A stretch of 64,000 nucleotides of DNA from JBHHUI01 sp965248775 (GCA_965248775.1 OZ252150.1:1488001-1552000); one strand, 5' to 3'. Shown: positions 36,310 to 45,776, numbered from the stretch's first letter. Notes: a model not told the origin generated them from the sequence alone. Translations and numbers: made by a program.

Positions 36310-37525
36310 TAAGGCTGGCATTGCTCCCACCAAAGGCAAACGAATTGCTCATTACATACTCCATCGAATGGGCGCGGCTGCCCTCGGTGACGTAATCAAG
36401 GTCACATTCAGGATCAGGTATCGTGTAGTTGATTGTCGGCGGCAAGATTTGATCGCGCAGGGAGAGAATGCAGCCCGCCAATTCCAGCGCGCCGCTGGCT
36501 GCAATTGAATGCCCAAATGCGGCCTTGTTGGCGACAACAGGCGTGTCGTAGGCGAACTCGCCATACACCTGCTTGATCGCAGCAGTCTCGTTGCTATCGC
36601 CCCATTTCGTCCCTGTAGCATGGGCGTTAATATAGTCAATTTTCTCAGCCGCTATATTCGCTGATGTGAGGGCGCGATGCATCGCAAATACCGGTCCATC
36701 CTGCGTTGGTTGCGTCAGATGTGAGCTATCACTGCTAGCACCATAGCCCATGACTTCCGCCAGTATTGGAACGCCCCTTTGACGGGCTGAACTCTCCGCC
36801 TCTAATACAAATACGCCGGCCGCTTCGCCTAGCACCATCCCATCGCGATCGGCGCTAAACGGACGGCAGGCAGTCGCGGGTTCGTTGTTGCGCTCGCTGA
36901 GTGCTCGTAGCGCGCACCAAGCCTCCATAACACCTCGCGAAAATGGCGAATCAGCCGCGCCCGCCAATCCAATTTTCAGAACACCGCTGCGGATCAGGCT
37001 GAAAACATAACCGATCGAGTGGGCAGCTGATGCGCAAGCAGCATCTAAGTTCAACAATGGGCCTTGAAAACCGTATCGGATGGAAATGTGTGTTGATGGG
37101 CCATGATTCATAGAGATCGGGATAATGAACGGGCTTGTCGTACCTTTTAAATAATAATCGCGATAGAAATGATCACTGGCGCTAAAGCCGCCTATAGAGC
37201 TGCTAACGAAGACTCCAACCTCAGTCTGATCAATGTCGCCGTTGGCAATATCCGCTGCGTCTACTGCCTGTACGGCAGCTACGACGCCCAGTTTTGAAGA
37301 GCGGCTCATGCGCCGAGCTTCCTTGCGAGAAAAATGATCTAATTCGGTATAGCCAGCGACGCGCGCGCCGATCTTCGTGCGCAGTCCGCCGAACTCGTCA
37401 TCATCAAGCTCTACTGCGCCGCTCTGACCGGCAAGTAATCCATCCCAATAGTCGGGTATAGTACTGCCGAGCGGGCTGGCTACGCCCATTCCCGTCACGA
37501 CAACGCGCTCCATTTCTGACTTCAT
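36278..37525 (-). CDS. Beta-ketoacyl-ACP synthase II-like (FabF/KS)
   Basis: 415 residues, full thiolase fold. Catalytic Cys164 in LNLDAACASAAHSIG, His302 in NAHATGTKWGD, Lys334/His339 in VANKAAFGHSIAASG. It condenses an acyl primer with malonyl-ACP. It differs from a housekeeping FabF by the lack of fab neighbours and the unusual loop GGFSASDHFYRDYYLKGTTS. ATG 37525 used; Met5 (37513) is an alternative. It lies at the head of the lipid cluster, separated from the main operon by the opposite-strand methyltransferase gene. Confidence 0.88.
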   Translation of the reverse strand: MKSEMERVVVTGMGVASPLGSTIPDYWDGLLAGQSGAVELDDDEFGGLRTKIGARVAGYTELDHFSRKEARRMSRSSKLGVVAAVQAVDAADIANGDIDQTEVGVFVSSSIGGFSASDHFYRDYYLKGTTSPFIIPISMNHGPSTHISIRYGFQGPLLNLDAACASAAHSIGYVFSLIRSGVLKIGLAGAADSPFSRGVMEAWCALRALSERNNEPATACRPFSADRDGMVLGEAAGVFVLEAESSARQRGVPILAEVMGYGASSDSSHLTQPTQDGPVFAMHRALTSANIAAEKIDYINAHATGTKWGDSNETAAIKQVYGEFAYDTPVVANKAAFGHSIAASGALELAGCILSLRDQILPPTINYTIPDPECDLDYVTEGSRAHSMEYVMSNSFAFGGSNASLIIRKYRPVLN

Positions 37526-37807
37526 TCCACTCCGAATTTTCTCGTTTTACTGTCCACTATTCATTGACTCCTGAATTTGGGTACTATAGCATAATTAATG
37601 TTCTCGACACCAGAGCATAGTACATTTGTATATGCGGAATAGTTATCCGCCACAGGCGAAGGACAATAATCCAATGCAGCGGTAAAGATATCGAAGAGTC
37701 CAGCGACTGGCGTATTGCCTAGATTGGAAATTTTCCCACTACGTCGGATCCCTCGTCGTCAACGGACACGATTGGACTCTTTTAGATCTCAAATTCGATA
37801 AAATTTG
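37526..37807 (+). other. Spacer between the ketosynthase gene and an IS1 copy
   Basis: No complete gene. From about 37689 to the left IS1 target copy the plus strand is open (YCLDWKFSHYVGSLVVNGHD, then WTLLDLKFDKI), and after removal of the IS it would end at a TGA. It has no start and no family I recognise, so it may be a short remnant. The ketosynthase promoter must lie at its left end, but I see no convincing boxes. Confidence 0.25.
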
Positions 37808-38596
37808 GGTAGTGGTCCTAAGTAAATGCTAGCTTGATTTTAAGGTTGTATTCGACAATGAACCAGCGCGTCACGAGGTGATGCATATAATCGACCTTCG
37901 AAAAGGACAACGTCTTGCGGGTGAAGCGGCCCAGCCATTGGCGGAGCGTACAATTCCAACGTTCCATATGATTGACTTCGCCGCTGTCTTTGCCAACCTG
38001 CTGATGGGTTTCAGCCGGTAAGACATTCTGATAGGCTTCCCAGAAATCACTAAAGCTGGCACACGCCTGATACGCTTCGGGAACCCGGCTCCACAGTTGG
38101 TGACAGGTCCGGGCACCCCGGTCTCCGATGGCAAAGGCCACAATTTGCCGGGTACAGTGGCGTGCACACTGCATCGCTATGCGCCGACACATGACCGTCC
38201 AGAGCCAGCGTTTGTTCTTGCGGAACGCCACAAACGACCATAATTCGTCGTATTCGAGGATGTCGTCTGCTTCAGCGGGCAGGAGGGTTGCCTTCAGTCC
38301 CGGCTGCGTTTGGACTTTTTTTTAGCCACTTGGCCAAGGTGTTGCGGGCAATCCCCCGCATGCTGGGGCGCTCCCGATAGGCGGCGAGAATGCGTTCTTT
38401 TTCCGCTTCGGTGTGGCGGTTTATCGGATTGAGCACTCCCGATTTGTGACAGTCTTTACAGCGAAATTGCTGGTTGCCATATTTATTGTGCCCGTTTTTG
38501 ACCAGGTTGGCACTGCCACAACGCCGACAAGTATACGTGATTTCATCGATGATCATGCCTGATTATATTCGGGATCATGCAGTTAGAACCACTACC
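37808..38596 (-). mobile_element. Second IS1-family element, inserted at the valS promoter
   Basis: Ends start GGTAGTGGTCCTAA (37808) and, in complement, GGTAGTGGTTCTAA (38596), near-identical to the ends of the copy at 25581. The 8-bp target duplication AAAATTTG is at 37800-37807 and 38597-38604. Length 789 bp, 30 bp shorter than the other copy. Confidence 0.92.
37818..38556 (-). pseudogene. IS1-family transposase, frameshifted and internally deleted
   Basis: The N-terminal part (38556 to 38272) has the zinc ribbon CRRCGSANLVKNG ... CKDC and stops early. The C-terminal part (DELWSFVAFRKNKRWLW ... ERWNCTLRQWLGRFTRKTL) is in another frame. The switch is at a run of eight A (plus-strand T, about 38314-38321); with seven A the two parts join as KKVQTQPGLKATLLPAEADD. 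In addition SMRGIARNTLAKW lacks the six residues found between MRGI and AR in the other copy (ERIFGI), an 18-base deletion. Inactive unless the A8 run allows slippage. Confidence 0.82.
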
Positions 38597-38601
38597 AAAA
38601 T

Positions 38602-38630
38602 TTGACGGCCTCCGGTCCATCTACTATAAT
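38602..38630 (+). promoter_or_regulatory. Sigma70-type promoter of the valS T-box transcript
   Basis: TTGACG (38602-38607), 17-base spacer, TATAAT (38625-38630). The first three bases of the -35 belong to the right-hand IS1 target copy, so the insertion kept the -35 intact while replacing everything upstream. Confidence 0.7.
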
Positions 38631-38636
38631 CGCGTC

Positions 38637-38900
38637 CATAGTTTCATAAGTAACGACTACGACCGAGAGGAGTAGGTGTGGCGAGCCTGAAAGAGAAGGA
38701 GGGTCACTGGCTGAGAGCCCTCTACAGCACCCCACGCTGAACGTAGCTCGCGAGTCGATGAGCTGAACACGCGGCAACCGCGTCAGTAAGTTATTCCGGG
38801 TGGGCCCGTTATCGCCTCGGAGAGCCGAGCATTTGATTGCTCGGAATCAAGGTGGTACCGCGAACGCGCCCCCTTCGTCCTTGAACGAGGGGGCGTTTTG
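38637..38900 (+). promoter_or_regulatory. T-box riboswitch controlling valS
   Basis: The conserved T-box AAGGTGGTACCGCG is at 38849-38862, followed directly by a terminator, and preceded by about 200 bases of stem I structure. A candidate specifier GTA (valine) sits in TGAACGTAGC. Uncharged tRNA-Val pairing should favour the antiterminator and valS transcription. Specifier position is my reading and not proven. Confidence 0.88.
38867..38900 (+). terminator. Intrinsic terminator of the T-box
   Basis: CGCCCCC (38867-38873) pairs with GGGGGCG (38889-38895), with CGT/ACG extending the stem around a one-base bulge, followed by TTTTG. It competes with the T-box antiterminator. Confidence 0.85.
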
Positions 38901-38916
38901 TATTGAGGAATTTATT

Positions 38917-41637
38917 GTGAGCGCATCTTTCAATCTGCCGAAAACCTACGATTTCAAATCTACCGAGGAACGTCTGTACGCTTGGTGGGAGAGTAACGGC
39001 TATTTCAAACCGCGAAGCGATCCGAAACGGGACGATTTCGATAACGGCGTCGAGACGTATGTGATATCGATCCCACCGCCAAACGTCACAGGCGAACTGC
39101 ACCTCGGTCACGCGATGTTCGTGGCGATGGAAGACCTGATGATCCGCTACAACCGAATGCGCGGCCGCAGCACCCTCTGGGTTCCGGGTACGGATCACGC
39201 CGGTATCGCGACGCAGCTCCAGATAGAGAAGTCTCTCCGGGAGGAAGGGACGAGCCGTGAAGAGATCGGACGCGAAGCCTTCATAATGCGAACCTGGGAA
39301 TGGAAGCGAAAATACGGCGGCATCATTACACAGCAGCTGCGCCGACTCGGCGCCTCCTGCGATTGGGAGCGGGAACGCTTCACGATGGACGAGGGCTTAT
39401 CTTTAGCCGTGAACGAGGCTTTCGTGAGACTCTATGAAAAAGGTCTGATTTACCGAGGTCCGCGCCTGATCAATTGGTCGCCCGGTCTAAAGACCGCTGT
39501 CAGCGATCTCGAAGTGGAGTACTCCGAGGAACCAGGAAAACTATACACATTCAAATATCGCATCAAGGACTCCAACGATTTTGTGCCGGTGGCGACGACA
39601 CGGCCTGAGACCATATTAGGCGACACGGCGCTCGCCGTGCACCCGGACGACGAGCGCTATGCAAAATTTGTCGGCCAGACCGCCTTGGTCCCAATTCTCG
39701 ACCGCGAGGTGCCAGTTATCGCCGACGAGTTCGTCGACCGCGAGTTCGGCACGGGTGCGCTAAAAGTGACGCCGGCTCACGATCCCAACGACTATGAGAT
39801 CGGCAAACGGCACAACTTAGCCATGATTTCGGTACTCGACAAGAATGCACACATGACGGCCGCAGCTGGTCCCTATGAAGGCCTCGAACGCTTCAAAAGC
39901 CGGGAAAGGCTATGGGCCAACATGAGAACAGCCGGCCTGACAATTAAAGTCGAAGACTACACTCTCAATGTGCCCCGTTCGCAACGCGGCGGCGAAATTA
40001 TCGAGCCGATGATCTCCACACAATGGTTCGTGGACATCAAACCGCTCGCCGAAGGGGCTCTGGCTGTTGTCCGCGACGGACATATTCAGATTGTTCCCGA
40101 GCGGTTCGAGAAGATCTACTTCAACTGGCTGGAAAACATCCGAGACTGGTGCATTTCACGGCAGCTTTGGTGGGGACACCGCATCCCGGTATGGCACGCG
40201 CCCGACGGCAGCATGTTCTGCGCGCGCACTGAGAGCGAAGCCTATGCTGCTGCGCGCGACAAACTGGGATCGGATATTGTGCTTGAACGCGACCCGGATG
40301 TACTCGATACCTGGTTCTCGTCTGGGTTATGGCCGTTTTCTACGCTCGGTTGGCCGGAGGAAACACCCGATCTGAAATATTTCTATCCAACAGCGATACT
40401 CGAAACCGGTCCCGATATCTTGTTCTTCTGGGTTGCACGCATGATCATGCTGGGGTTGGAATTCACCGGCGAAATCCCGTTCCATACCGTCTATCTGCAT
40501 GGTTTGGTGCGCGACGAGCAGGGTAAAAAAATGAGCAAGACACTCGGCAACGTGATCGATCCACTGGTGGTCATGGACGAGCTCGGTACTGATGCGCTGC
40601 GCTTTACATTACTGACCGGTTCGACTCCCGGCAAGGATATGAATCTCAGTATCGAACGTGTGAAATCAAATCGCAATTTCGCTAATAAAATCTGGAACAC
40701 TGCCCGCTTCGTGATTGGAAAACTAGGGCAACTTCCAGAGAAACAATCAGAGAAAGCAGCGTTGAAGGGTGCAGACAAATGGGTCCTGCAGCGGCTGGAT
40801 GAAACGATAACGCATTGCACGACTCTGATCGAGAGCTACCAATTCGGACAAGCCGGAAGCCTGGCCTACGATTTTGTCTGGGGTGAATTCGCCGATTGGT
40901 ATCTGGAAGCTGCAAAACAACAGTTCGATGAGCCGGCCCAATCCTGGACCACAGCCAAGACTCTCGTAACAGTGCTCGACCAGACTCTGCGCCTGCTGCA
41001 TCCGTTTGTCCCGTTTCTGACGGAAGAAATCTGGCAGCAGCTGAAAGCAGCCTGCGAATCGGTAGGGACGAGTCTGTCCCCCGAAGACGGCTGGCCGGAG
41101 GCCTTGATTATTGCTCCTTGGCCTGAGCCAACTTTCAGTACTGGAATTGAGGGCGTGGCTGACGCCAGTGAAGATTTCCAGCACTTGATGGAGATCGTCC
41201 GCACCATCCGCCGGGCTCGCTCGGACAATTCTGTTGATGCAAACCGGAAGATCGTTGCGCTTATCGCGGCGGGCAATCAGAGCAACAGTTTGAATAAGCA
41301 ACGAGAGATATTGGCTGCCCTGGCGCGACTCAATTTGGAACAACTGGAAATCGTTGACGGGGTCGATGAAAAGCCTGCCGGGACAATCCCGCTCGTGGTG
41401 GGCCCCACAGAAATGTTCTTATGGTTTGCGGAAATATTGGACGTCGATGCAGAACAGGAGCGTCTTACGAAGGAGATCAACGCTGCCGAGAGCCAGATCA
41501 TCCGTTTGGAAAAATTGATCTCCGGCCCGTTCGCCCAAAAGGCACCGGCGGAGGTTGTGCAGCGCGAACGCGACAAACTCGCAGATTGGAAGTCGACGCG
41601 CTCAAAGCTGGAGTCGCGCCGCTCGACTCTCGCCTAA
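38917..41637 (+). CDS. valS: Valyl-tRNA synthetase
   Basis: 906 residues from GTG 38917, chosen because the frame further upstream (to 38800) runs through the T-box and because GAGG precedes it; MSASFNLPKTYDF is the normal ValRS beginning. HIGH is PPNVTGELHLGHAMF, the CP1 editing domain holds TTRPETILGDTALAVHPDDERY, and KMSKS is GKKMSKTLGNVIDPL. The anticodon-binding domain and the C-terminal coiled coil (EQERLTKEINAAESQIIRLEKL) are intact. It charges tRNA-Val in the cytosol. Expression should respond to valine supply through the T-box. Confidence 0.96.
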   Translation: MSASFNLPKTYDFKSTEERLYAWWESNGYFKPRSDPKRDDFDNGVETYVISIPPPNVTGELHLGHAMFVAMEDLMIRYNRMRGRSTLWVPGTDHAGIATQLQIEKSLREEGTSREEIGREAFIMRTWEWKRKYGGIITQQLRRLGASCDWERERFTMDEGLSLAVNEAFVRLYEKGLIYRGPRLINWSPGLKTAVSDLEVEYSEEPGKLYTFKYRIKDSNDFVPVATTRPETILGDTALAVHPDDERYAKFVGQTALVPILDREVPVIADEFVDREFGTGALKVTPAHDPNDYEIGKRHNLAMISVLDKNAHMTAAAGPYEGLERFKSRERLWANMRTAGLTIKVEDYTLNVPRSQRGGEIIEPMISTQWFVDIKPLAEGALAVVRDGHIQIVPERFEKIYFNWLENIRDWCISRQLWWGHRIPVWHAPDGSMFCARTESEAYAAARDKLGSDIVLERDPDVLDTWFSSGLWPFSTLGWPEETPDLKYFYPTAILETGPDILFFWVARMIMLGLEFTGEIPFHTVYLHGLVRDEQGKKMSKTLGNVIDPLVVMDELGTDALRFTLLTGSTPGKDMNLSIERVKSNRNFANKIWNTARFVIGKLGQLPEKQSEKAALKGADKWVLQRLDETITHCTTLIESYQFGQAGSLAYDFVWGEFADWYLEAAKQQFDEPAQSWTTAKTLVTVLDQTLRLLHPFVPFLTEEIWQQLKAACESVGTSLSPEDGWPEALIIAPWPEPTFSTGIEGVADASEDFQHLMEIVRTIRRARSDNSVDANRKIVALIAAGNQSNSLNKQREILAALARLNLEQLEIVDGVDEKPAGTIPLVVGPTEMFLWFAEILDVDAEQERLTKEINAAESQIIRLEKLISGPFAQKAPAEVVQRERDKLADWKSTRSKLESRRSTLA

Positions 41638-41644
41638 TATTATT

Positions 41645-43543
41645 TTAGGCGAATATTACCTGCTGACGTAAAAACCGTTCGGCGGCTGTGTAATACGCTT
41701 CAATCGTTTCAGCCTTGCGCCAGCCATGGCCTTCCCCTTCGTATACATGGTATTCATGCGGCACATTACGTTTGTGCAGTGAATCCACGATTGTGTCAGA
41801 CTGGTCGCGGGGTACGACCTGATCAATTTCTCCCTGAAATATAATAATCGGGTCAACGATCTTGTCGGCGAAAAAGATGGCCGATCTCTCTCGGTAGATT
41901 TCACGTGCCGTCGGTAAGGGGCCGAGCATTGTGTCGAGGTAACATTCTTCGAACTTGTGTGTGTCATCGGCGAGCATGAACATATTGGAAACACCAAAGA
42001 GACAAACTCCTGCGCGGAAAAAGCCAGGATTGTGAATCAACGACATTAATACTGTAGTACCACCAGCACTGCCGCCTGCTACAACCAAGCGCTTCGGATC
42101 GGCCAGACTGGAATCAATTAGAAACTGACCACCTGAGACAGCATCTTCTCTGTCCAGCTGCCCCCACATCCCGCGTAATTTGAGCATATACTCGCGACCA
42201 TACCCTGTACTGCCTCTATAGTTGACCTGTAAGACAGCATAGCCGCGGGTAGTAAAGAACTGCACGTCCGGCATGAACTGGGCAACTCGATGGGCGGTCG
42301 GCCCGCCGTGGATCATCACAATTGCCGGTGGTAATTCCTCCCGGCCATCCTGGAGCCCCCCTGCCGGCGGGTAGTAAAGACCGTGCACAGGTCCCCCATC
42401 GCCAGCGGTCCAACTGACGGCTTGAGCAGTTGAAAATAAATCTCGCGGAACGGACTCCGAATACGCCCGACGAATGACGAGTGGCTCCCCATCTGAATTT
42501 GGTGAAATGCTGATTATTCGAGGAGGAATGTCGGGCGCTGAACTCACAACAGCGATCTGGTTATGTGCTGATGTGGCACTGATTTCAGCAAGTGCAGAAT
42601 AATCACCCGCATTGATTTGTCCCCCGACCCCATCCAAGCCATATCTCCACAAATGCACAAAGCCTCTCTCGCTCCGCAAAACATGCAGGGCATCTGAAGA
42701 CTCATTCCATGCAAGAGTCCGCATTCCCTGAACCCAGCCTGGCAGACCATGCTCGGCCTCGTCATGGGAGAGTTGGCGCGTTTCATCCGAATCCAATTTG
42801 AGGACATAAAGTTGCCACCAGCCGGTTGCATCGGAGACATACGCGAGATAACGACCATTGGGAGAGAATTCTGGCTGGAAACAGGAGATGTCTCGGCCAC
42901 CCGCAATTACATGCGTCTCCCGCGGTTGAAGTAGACCATCTTCATTCTGTTCGAGATCAACTACGCGAACTTCCGTGCCATCCCATGGCATCTCTGGATG
43001 ATTCCAAGCCACAAACGCTAGTTTCGAACCGGAAGGATGCCAGGCTGGTTGCATGTAGAAATCGCCACCGGAGACCAGCTTAGCCGGCCATCGCTGTCCG
43101 TCTGCATCCACTATTCCGAGAGCATCTTTTCGTTCGTATGAATGGACAAATGCAATCCATTTCCCATCCTGGGAGATTGTTGGAGAAGCAAACGCACCGA
43201 ATTTAGGGGTGATCGGTTTTGGCGATCCACCAGAAATCGCCTGCCGATAGAGTCTTCCATCTGACGAAAAGACTACATGACCATCAGCGACGGCAAAGTC
43301 ACCTCCACCATAGCCTACCGTTGCGCGTACGGATAAATCTGTCGTAAGATCATTCGGCGCTTCGCCATTTCGCGAAGCAACGAGCACACCTCGATCCGAG
43401 CGACCCTCCAACCAAACGAGGGTCTGCCCATCCGAATCCCATTGCACATCATTTAGGCGCATCCCTTGCGACATTGTTTTCGGACTGAGTGGTGATTCCC
43501 AGATTCCGTACGGTTTGCTGCGTTCGGATGAAAAATCTGTCAT
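41645..43543 (-). CDS. S9-family serine peptidase (acylaminoacyl-peptidase/prolyl oligopeptidase-like)
   Basis: 632 residues. The N-terminal ~380 residues form WD40/TolB-like beta-propeller blades (SPNGRYLAYVSDATG, SQDGKWIAFVHS). The C-terminal alpha/beta hydrolase has the nucleophile in VVAGGSAGGTTVL, Asp in QGEIDQVVP and His in EGEGHGWRK. No signal peptide, so a cytoplasmic oligopeptide hydrolase is likely. Convergent with valS, only seven bases apart. It stands next to an isoaspartyl peptidase gene on the other strand, both suited to peptide turnover. Confidence 0.9.
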   Translation of the reverse strand: MTDFSSERSKPYGIWESPLSPKTMSQGMRLNDVQWDSDGQTLVWLEGRSDRGVLVASRNGEAPNDLTTDLSVRATVGYGGGDFAVADGHVVFSSDGRLYRQAISGGSPKPITPKFGAFASPTISQDGKWIAFVHSYERKDALGIVDADGQRWPAKLVSGGDFYMQPAWHPSGSKLAFVAWNHPEMPWDGTEVRVVDLEQNEDGLLQPRETHVIAGGRDISCFQPEFSPNGRYLAYVSDATGWWQLYVLKLDSDETRQLSHDEAEHGLPGWVQGMRTLAWNESSDALHVLRSERGFVHLWRYGLDGVGGQINAGDYSALAEISATSAHNQIAVVSSAPDIPPRIISISPNSDGEPLVIRRAYSESVPRDLFSTAQAVSWTAGDGGPVHGLYYPPAGGLQDGREELPPAIVMIHGGPTAHRVAQFMPDVQFFTTRGYAVLQVNYRGSTGYGREYMLKLRGMWGQLDREDAVSGGQFLIDSSLADPKRLVVAGGSAGGTTVLMSLIHNPGFFRAGVCLFGVSNMFMLADDTHKFEECYLDTMLGPLPTAREIYRERSAIFFADKIVDPIIIFQGEIDQVVPRDQSDTIVDSLHKRNVPHEYHVYEGEGHGWRKAETIEAYYTAAERFLRQQVIFA

Positions 43544-43669
43544 AAAATCCTCGTATTCAAATCATTTTTCAGTTTTGTGCGTAAAACTATAACATAGGGT
43601 TTATCAATTCGTTGTTGTTATCATTATTCGGAATTAGAATATCAGCTATCTGACCCCCGAGGTGAAAAA

Positions 43670-44557
43670 TTGACAAAACCGGCTCTTGTTGTCCACGGTG
43701 GAGCGGGCAACATTCCAGATGAAATGACCGCAGCAATCTTAGATGGCTGTAAACTCGCTGCAGCAGAAGCTTGGCGTATCCTCCAGGTTGGTGGTTGTGC
43801 ACTTGATGCTGTTGAAGGCGCCGTGCGGATCATGGAGGATGATCCTGCATTTGATGCAGGCCGTGGTTCCCATCTAAATCGCAATGGCAAAGTAGAAATG
43901 GACGCTATCATTATGGATAGCGCAACCCTCAATGCTGGTGCCATAGCCGCTGTGGAGCAAGTACGCTATCCGATTACACTCGCTCGGCGTGTGATGGATA
44001 ACACTGAACACATCATGATTATTGGTGAGGGTGCAGAGCAAATTGCGCGCGAAAAAGGGCTTGAACATAAACCAGCAGAGTGGTTTGTTGTAGAACGTGA
44101 GTACGAAGGCTGGCGGAAAGGCTTGTCTCCTTATGGGGAGGCCACTTACTTTGGAACTGTTGGCTGTGTTGCTCGTGACTCTGATGGCGATCTCGCAGTA
44201 GCCACCTCAACTGGCGGCACAGCAAATAAAATTCCCGGACGGATTGGGGACAGCCCTCTGATCGGTTCCGGCGGCTTTGCCGACAACCAGAGCGCAGCTG
44301 TCTCCGCTACCGGCTGGGGTGAATCACTCATGCGAGTAGTCATGAGTAAAACAACCTGCGATTTCGTCAACAACGGAATGAATGCTCAAGATGCCGCCGA
44401 TGCAGCAATCCAGCTTCTCATCGAACGGGTCGGTGGAAGTGGTGGCGTCATCGTTGTTGACCACAACGACCTCCCGGGTATGGCCTTTAACACGCAGCGT
44501 ATGGCGCGGGCCTGGATCGATCACGATGGAGAGATTAGGTCGGCAATTGATGATTGA
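43670..44557 (+). CDS. Isoaspartyl peptidase / L-asparaginase (Ntn hydrolase, type III)
   Basis: 295 residues from TTG 43670 with GAGGTG six bases upstream. HGGAGNIP opening, GRGSHLNRNGKVEMDAIIMD, and the self-cleavage site FGTVGCVARD, whose Thr163 becomes the N-terminal nucleophile of the beta chain. GRIGDSPLIGSGGFAD binds substrate. It hydrolyses isoaspartyl dipeptides and asparagine. Forty bases before the acyl-CoA dehydrogenase gene in the same direction. Confidence 0.92.
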   Translation: MTKPALVVHGGAGNIPDEMTAAILDGCKLAAAEAWRILQVGGCALDAVEGAVRIMEDDPAFDAGRGSHLNRNGKVEMDAIIMDSATLNAGAIAAVEQVRYPITLARRVMDNTEHIMIIGEGAEQIAREKGLEHKPAEWFVVEREYEGWRKGLSPYGEATYFGTVGCVARDSDGDLAVATSTGGTANKIPGRIGDSPLIGSGGFADNQSAAVSATGWGESLMRVVMSKTTCDFVNNGMNAQDAADAAIQLLIERVGGSGGVIVVDHNDLPGMAFNTQRMARAWIDHDGEIRSAIDD

Positions 44558-44597
44558 CAGACACCGTTCAATTTGATTTCAGTGAAAGGGAACTGCC

Positions 44598-45755
44598 ATG
44601 GATTTTGAACTCTCAGCGGATCATAAACTCTGGCAAAAGTCAGTTCGTGACTTTGTGGAGGCAGAAATAAAGCCGCGTGCGCAAGATGTAGACGCAGCCG
44701 GCGAGTTTAATAGTGAAGCCGTTAAGAAAATGGGACCTTTTGGATTGCTAGGACTAACCGTGCCCGAGGAGCATGGTGGTGCCGGAGTGGATGCAGTTGG
44801 TGCGGCCATCGCTATTGAGGAACTTGGCCGGGGCTGTGGCTCAACCGGCTTATCAATTGCTGCGCACAATGGCTTGAGCTGTAGTCCGATCGCCGAGTGG
44901 GGTACCCCGGATCAGAAGGAACGATTCTTGCGCCCACTTGCCAGCGGTACAGGTCGGCTTGGTGCGCTTGCACTTACAGAGCCAGGTGCGGGGAGCGATC
45001 TCAAAGGGGGGGTCACCACCCGCGCAGTTTCAGAAGGCGACTCGTGGATTATCGATGGCGCAAAAATGTGGACGACCAATGCCTCCATAGCAGATGTGAT
45101 CATCACGCTTTGCCGAACTGAACACGCAAGCAAAGCATCAGATAGTCTCAGCCTTATAATTGTGCCGACAGATACGCCTGGACTGGAGATCGGGCCACCC
45201 GAGAAGAAAATGGGGTTGCGCGGTTCTCCCACACACGCCGTAACCTACGATGAGGTACGCGTCCCCAAAGCGTATATTCTCGGCGAACCTGGACAAGGTC
45301 TTTATCAGACTCTTAAAACCCTCGACGGTGGCAGGATTGGTATCGGAGCACTCGCAGTTGGACTCGCCCAGGCAGCATTGGAAGAATCTGTTCATTACGC
45401 CCACCAAAGGGAAACATTCGGAGTGCCAATTGCCAATCATCAGGCTATTCAGTTCATGCTCGCCGACGCTGGCACAGAAATTCAGGCCGCCCGGTTGATG
45501 GTGTATTGGGCCGCCGCAATGAAGGAATCCGGGCAGCCTTTCTCGAAGGCCGCGGCAATGGCAAAACTTTTCGCTTCAGAGGTTGGCGAACGAGTTTGCC
45601 GAAATGCGATCCAAATCCACGGCGGGTATGGATACTCATCAGAATTTCCAGTCGAACGCATCTATCGAGACCAACGCCTCAACACAATTGGAGAAGGCAG
45701 TAGCGAGATTTTGCGAATGGTTATCGCCAGGCACATTCTCAACGCTCCTATTTGA
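44598..45755 (+). CDS. Acyl-CoA dehydrogenase
   Basis: 385 residues, full length. FAD-binding signature LTEPGAGSDLKGGVTTRAV, substrate region, and C-terminal IQIHGGYGYSSEFPVERIYRD then TIGEGSSEILRMVIARHIL, in which the Glu of GEGSSEI occupies the catalytic-base position of short/medium-chain enzymes (usual form YEGTSEI). Soluble flavoenzyme for the first step of beta-oxidation or branched amino acid breakdown. AAGGGA precedes ATG 44598. Confidence 0.93.
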   Translation: MDFELSADHKLWQKSVRDFVEAEIKPRAQDVDAAGEFNSEAVKKMGPFGLLGLTVPEEHGGAGVDAVGAAIAIEELGRGCGSTGLSIAAHNGLSCSPIAEWGTPDQKERFLRPLASGTGRLGALALTEPGAGSDLKGGVTTRAVSEGDSWIIDGAKMWTTNASIADVIITLCRTEHASKASDSLSLIIVPTDTPGLEIGPPEKKMGLRGSPTHAVTYDEVRVPKAYILGEPGQGLYQTLKTLDGGRIGIGALAVGLAQAALEESVHYAHQRETFGVPIANHQAIQFMLADAGTEIQAARLMVYWAAAMKESGQPFSKAAAMAKLFASEVGERVCRNAIQIHGGYGYSSEFPVERIYRDQRLNTIGEGSSEILRMVIARHILNAPI

Positions 45756-45776
45756 GTTTCGCGAATTATTGAGCAG

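Noticed and set aside
38800..38916. N-terminal 39-residue extension of ValRS
   Set aside because: It would translate the T-box core and terminator; GTG 38917 with GAGG ahead is the natural start.
41277..41576. Minus-strand frames under valS
   Set aside because: Antisense shadows of a well-conserved synthetase.
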